From Lojkania enalia (Eukaryota; Ascomycota; Dothideomycetes; Pleosporales), in assembly GCA_010094045.1 (NCBI GenBank), contig ML986607.1, forward strand, positions 1-54,743: a stretch of DNA of 54,743 nucleotides. Direction: 5' to 3'. Below the pieces are notes generated by a model that saw only the letters and a program-made list of their open reading frames with translations, was not told where the DNA came from and ran no database searches. A program made the position numbers and the translations under genes. Shown in pieces: positions 50,989-54,743 of this stretch; positions within the stretch are counted from its first letter, which is position 1; each line of letters opens with the position of its first letter.

Positions 50989-51248
50989 TATAATAGTATA
51001 GGTAAGATAATAGGTCTGAATGCGGCACGAATCTACTTAGAGGTATATAGGAGTACGTAGGGGATTAGGGACCTGAGAATTCTATTAACACCTATAGGCC
51101 TTGTACGAAAGGATATAGAAAAACTACCAAGCTACTTATAAGGGAGTGTGCAACTATATACGGATAGGAAAAGGAGTAGAACTGGGGGTAGGATAAGATA
51201 AGCGAAAAGATGGAGCTTTTCGTGGAACGATTTCTTTGTATCGTTATA
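50989..51248 (-). repeat. 5' LTR of the complete gypsy element
   Basis: 260 bp, same length as the 3' LTR; ends are RIP-mutated (TATAATAGTATAGG for TGTAACGGCGCAGG). The adjacent internal sequence should be the primer-binding site, but mutation prevents naming the tRNA. Confidence 0.82.
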
Positions 51249-52360
51249 TAACCCTATATAAATTATATCTAATATTAGAAGGGTACTTACTACTAATATA
51301 CTTATAAATTCTCTTCTACTATAAGGAGGAGTTTCTAGTCCTCTAGGACTATCTTAAACTATAAATAGTAATCTAATATATAGAGGATAAAAAGGATAAA
51401 AAAGTAGTTTTTAAAACTATTTTAAAATCTACTTATAGTCTAGTACTTATAGTTTAAATTGTAAAAAGTTAGAAAGCTAATCTTTCTAAAGCTAATATTT
51501 AAATAGCTTTATTTTACTAGAGTATTAAGTTACTCTATTAGGTTTTAGCTTTAAAAACTCTAATATCTAGCTTTTAAACTAATATTACAGCGCTCTTAAA
51601 CAGTTAAAAATAAGATAGAAGAGGTTTAAAAGGAGTTTAGAAAAGAAGAAGAAGAAGAGTAGAAGAGAAGAAAACTAGAGAGGTATCTAATAGCCTACTA
51701 TTAAGCCCTCTAAATACTATAGAAGAATAATTTTAGACCTATAATTTAGTTTTTAAATCTACTATTTAACTCTTATATATTTTTATTTATTAGATAATCT
51801 ATATTCTTTATACTATTTTTATATACTTTAATATATTTAGTTAAAGCTTTTAAAGATTTTAGCTAATTTAAATACTTATTATAAAAAGTTTTTAACTTAT
51901 AAAATAAACCTATAAAATTTTAAACTTTATATTAAACTAGATTAAAATTATATTCTACCTATTTTATATAGTATTTAAGAGTTTTATAATATAGTTTACT
52001 AGCTAATATTTCTTTAACCTCCTACTCTTCTACTCTATTAATAGTAATAGTAGATAGTTTTAAAACTTCTTACTTTAGTAGAAAGTTCTAGAAGTTTTTA
52101 TATAGTAGGTTTAGTATAAAAATATTATATATATTTAATTTTAGGGGTAGCTATAAATAGTATAAGTTTCTAACTTACTCTAATATTTTAAAAAGGTCTT
52201 TCTATTAATTAGATAGCTTTTAGCTTAATTTTTAAACTATAAGATTCTTAATATTTAGGTAGATTATATTACTAATCTAATAATTAATTAGTTATTAGTA
52301 ATAGTTAATAATAGATTATATATAATTTTAAACCTTCTTAATATTAGCTTTTATAGTATT
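51249..52360 (-). mobile_element. Older gypsy element, upstream part (integrase end, chromodomain, 3' UTR start)
   Basis: Aligns with 44,940-46,060 of the younger element and continues, across the insertion, into 44,093-43,225. Heavily RIP-mutated; chromodomain relic at about 51,760-52,010. The homology stops near 52,360, so its 5' portion has been lost. Confidence 0.8.
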
Positions 52361-52877
52361 ATAAATATAGAATGCTAAGAGGTACTGCTTCTATAACTAG
52401 GGCTTAATCTAATATTAGCTACTATATAGGTCGATTCAGACGAGGACTAATAAGATAATAATAGGTAGAAGTATATTAAAGACTAATTATCGGATAGTAA
52501 GTAGTAGGACTGTAGGAACTGGGGAGATAATTAGCTAGATAATAAGGTATAGTATAATCTATATATATAATAATAGTAGAAGTATTAGATATAGTAGAAT
52601 AGACTTAATAGACTTAATAGACCTAACAAGCTAGGCTTAGCAGTCTTAGACTTAACTATATAAGACGAAGAATTTCTTTAATAGATTAAGTCTTATATAG
52701 TTATTCTCGTAGATTTATCTTATTACTATGTTAGACTTCTAAATATACTTATTATACTTAAAGACCCGGCGATCCTAATACTCTCTCTTTATTAAAGTTA
52801 CTACCTCTAACTAACCTAATATAAATAAGCCCTAGTATATATATAACTATAGTAGCGGTTGTTATATATACTAGTAG
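52361..52877. other. RIP-affected spacer, unrecognised
   Basis: Contains short direct repeats (AGACTTAAT and variants near 52,600) and an approximate inverted repeat around 52,650-52,700 (ACTATATAAGACGAAG and AAGTCTTATATAGT). The origin is unclear; it could be part of a copia-type LTR. Confidence 0.35.
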
Positions 52878-53156
52878 TATAGCGGCGCAGGCAAGACAAT
52901 GGGTCCGAATGCAGCACAAATCCACTCAGAGGTATATAGGAGTGCGTGGGGGTTCAGGGACCTAGGAATTCCATTAACACCTATAGGCCTTGTACGAAAG
53001 GATATAGAAGAACTACTAAGCTACTTATGAGGGAGTGTGCAACTATATACGGAAGGGAAAAGGGGTAGAACCGGGGGTAGGATAAGATAAGCGAAAAGCT
53101 TTGGGATAAGGTTGTATATAAAGCTTTTCGTGGAACGATTTCTTTGCATCGTTACA
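52878..53156 (-). repeat. Solo gypsy LTR (279 bp) with target duplication
   Basis: Lightly mutated copy of the family LTR, ending CATCGTTACA at 53,156. Flanked by AGTAG at 52,873-52,877 and again at 53,157-53,161: a 5 bp target duplication. No internal gypsy sequence adjoins it, so it is a solo LTR left by LTR-LTR recombination. Confidence 0.85.
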
Positions 53157-53165
53157 AGTAGTATA

Positions 53166-53774
53166 ATATATTCTACTATTAAAGCGGCTAAACTATCGAA
53201 GCGGGCACTTTTTCTTAGTATTATAAACACTATATACGAACTATAATAAATCTACAATACGACCTTCTATTAATTTAATAAGAAGGTAGAATTAAGCTTA
53301 CCTTACAGGCGTATAAATTAGGCTAGTTTAAGAGTGTACGACGCGCTTCTATAGCTTTTAACGTATAATATTAACAACTCTCTACTCGACTTTATAGAAT
53401 TACATTTCGCTCTTATATACAACTAAATTACTAGAAGTTTATAGTAACCGAAGAATAAATAATTATATAATATATTCTTAACCTTAATTTATAAGAATTT
53501 ACGCCCCGGCTATATAAGGTAGTAGATATAGTAGATAAACTATTAGGCGTATATAGTAGAATACTTATAAGAAAGAATTAGTTTAAACAATTTATAGCGC
53601 GTATAAATAAGCTTAAAATAGCCTTTAATCGAGTAAAGGATTGCTAAAGAATAAAATAAGAGAATCTAGAGGTTATTAATACGTAGTTTAAGCTTATACA
53701 GAATATAATTGCAAAATATAGTATATATAATAATAATATCTACAACTTTAATAAGACAGGCTTTTAGATAGATA
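53166..53774 (+). mobile_element. pogo/Fot1-like transposon, family A copy 4, interrupted by element G
   Basis: Starts after TA with ATATATTCTACTATTAAAG and the paired 17 bp repeats, and runs through the transposase start to the first catalytic box N-F-N-K-T-G-F at about 53,744-53,764 (Asp changed to Asn), followed by a stop. It is then broken by element G at a TA. Confidence 0.8.
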
Positions 53775-54743
53775 ATATACCTTATAAGCGAGCGGCCTAT
53801 ATAAGCGAGCAGTCCACCCTATTAACTTTTTTAACCTTTATATACGTATAGCTTAACAACTAAGTAATATAATAGCAATTTACAACTTGCGCGATTATTT
53901 TATAGAAACCTCTACATCCTTCTAGTATATATAAGAATTATATCTAGTCTTACCGCAGTAGCTATAGCACGCTTTATACTATCCGCTTATACCTAATCGC
54001 ACCCTAAATTAGCGTATTATAGCCCGAGTTTCCTCCTTATCATTCTTTTTAGCAATAATCATCTCTTCTTATACTTTTATTAGGGTCCCTTGCGCTTGAA
54101 TCTGCCTTTTTTTCCGCTGTTTCCGTTTTATTACTACTTTATTCACTTCTTAAAGGCTGACGATTTTATCGTATATTAACCTAATCTGATATATTACTTT
54201 TATAGAGCCTTTCTTAAGCTAATTTAGTTTTTTAATAATAGAAGCTAGCGAAGAATTTATATCCCTTTAAATCCGATTATAAATTAATATTAATTAAGCT
54301 TCTAGCTCGCGCGTATTACTTAGTATTTTTACTTTCTATAGAGTATTATCTTATACTAGCGGTGTTAGCGTATAATGCTTTATATTAAGCTTTAAAAGTA
54401 CTGCTTCTAGATTAAATAGGACTAGACTAGCTCCTTAAAAGCTTATATAGATATTATCCTTTATAATTAATATATTAAAAGCAGCTTTAAAGGCTAGAAA
54501 GAACTTAAGTTTTATAATATAGTTGATATAATTACATACTAAAACTAAGATCTGATTTCCATATATACGCTTTAATAGTAAGAAGCAGCCTATATCTAGT
54601 AGCTATAATAGGTGTAATAAATAAGCTAGTATATAGAGTAGAATAATACCCTATTTCTCGCAGAGTTTCTAGAAATTAAGTAAGTTATAACTGTTATAGC
54701 TATTAAAGATTAGTAGTCAACGCGTGCCTACTATATAATCCTT
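53775..54743 (-). mobile_element. pogo/Fot1-like transposon G (family D), runs off the window
   Basis: Preceded by TA (53,773-53,774). The end has the 17 bp pair AAGCGAGCGGCCTATAT and AAGCGAGCAGTCCACCC. The interior matches element D in reverse orientation, with fewer RIP changes. It is nested in family-A copy 4. The other end lies beyond 54,743. Confidence 0.8.

Larger units (their letters stand above)
44094..51248 (-). mobile_element. Complete Ty3/gypsy element (7155 bp) inserted in an older copy
   Basis: Bounded by two 260 bp LTRs and a 5 bp target duplication TAACC (44,089-44,093 and 51,249-51,253). In minus-strand order: 5' LTR 50,989-51,248; gag to about 49,500, with a zinc knuckle at 49,531-49,572 whose Cys and His ligands are all Tyr; protease region about 48,800-49,300; reverse transcriptase about 47,850-48,330; RNase H about 47,100-47,650; integrase about 46,150-46,600; chromodomain about 45,430-45,690; 3' UTR; purine tract AAGGAGGGGGGTAG at 44,354-44,367; 3' LTR 44,094-44,353. 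RIP stops throughout, but milder than in the flanking older copy. Dead. Confidence 0.9.

Noticed and set aside
53021..53230. 69-codon minus-strand frame as a gene
   Set aside because: It spans the solo LTR and the start of a dead family-A transposon and has no protein-like features.

Overview
The window looks like nuclear DNA of a filamentous ascomycete (Pezizomycotina). Three things point there: spliced fungal genes with 49-76 bp introns, a fungal non-reducing polyketide synthase, and large AT-rich tracts full of transposons that carry the mutation signature of repeat-induced point mutation (RIP): CA/TG dinucleotides almost absent, TA in great excess, in-frame stops of the TAG/TAA type, and Asp-to-Asn, Cys-to-Tyr and His-to-Tyr changes at catalytic or zinc-binding positions. 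The species cannot be named from the sequence alone.

Layout. (1) 1-26,040 is AT-rich, gene-free and made of dead transposons: a Ty3/gypsy 3' half with its LTR (1-4741), a Ty1/copia element on the minus strand (about 4742-8450), then a nest of pogo/Fot1-like DNA transposons (9339-24931). In the nest, an old family (here 'A') was pierced by at least five younger relatives (B-F), each flanked by TA. (2) 26,040-42,250 is an island of normal composition. It holds two intact genes, both on the minus strand: a seven-exon FAD-dependent monooxygenase (28,372-29,949) and a five-exon non-reducing PKS of 2085 residues with order SAT-KS-MAT-PT-ACP-TE (32,362-38,883). A decayed plus-strand highly-reducing PKS fragment (about 40,004-42,180) and an unrecognised decayed gene (about 27,600-28,175) flank them. 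(3) 42,252-54,743 is AT-rich again: a truncated pogo-like element that starts exactly at the island edge, a complete gypsy element (44,094-51,248, duplication TAACC) inserted into an older copy of its own family, a solo LTR with duplication AGTAG, and another family-A transposon interrupted by a relative that runs off the window end.

How the genes may work together. The PKS would build an aromatic polyketide from a SAT-selected starter plus malonyl units, fold it with the PT domain and release it with the thioesterase. The monooxygenase is a plausible hydroxylating tailoring enzyme. No transporter, transcription factor or methyltransferase was seen in the island, so it is either a minimal cluster or the remnant of a larger one whose neighbours (such as the reducing PKS relic) have decayed. 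The product cannot be predicted with confidence.

All splice sites are my own reading from consensus signals and reading-frame continuity; all family assignments are from recognised motifs, not database searches.
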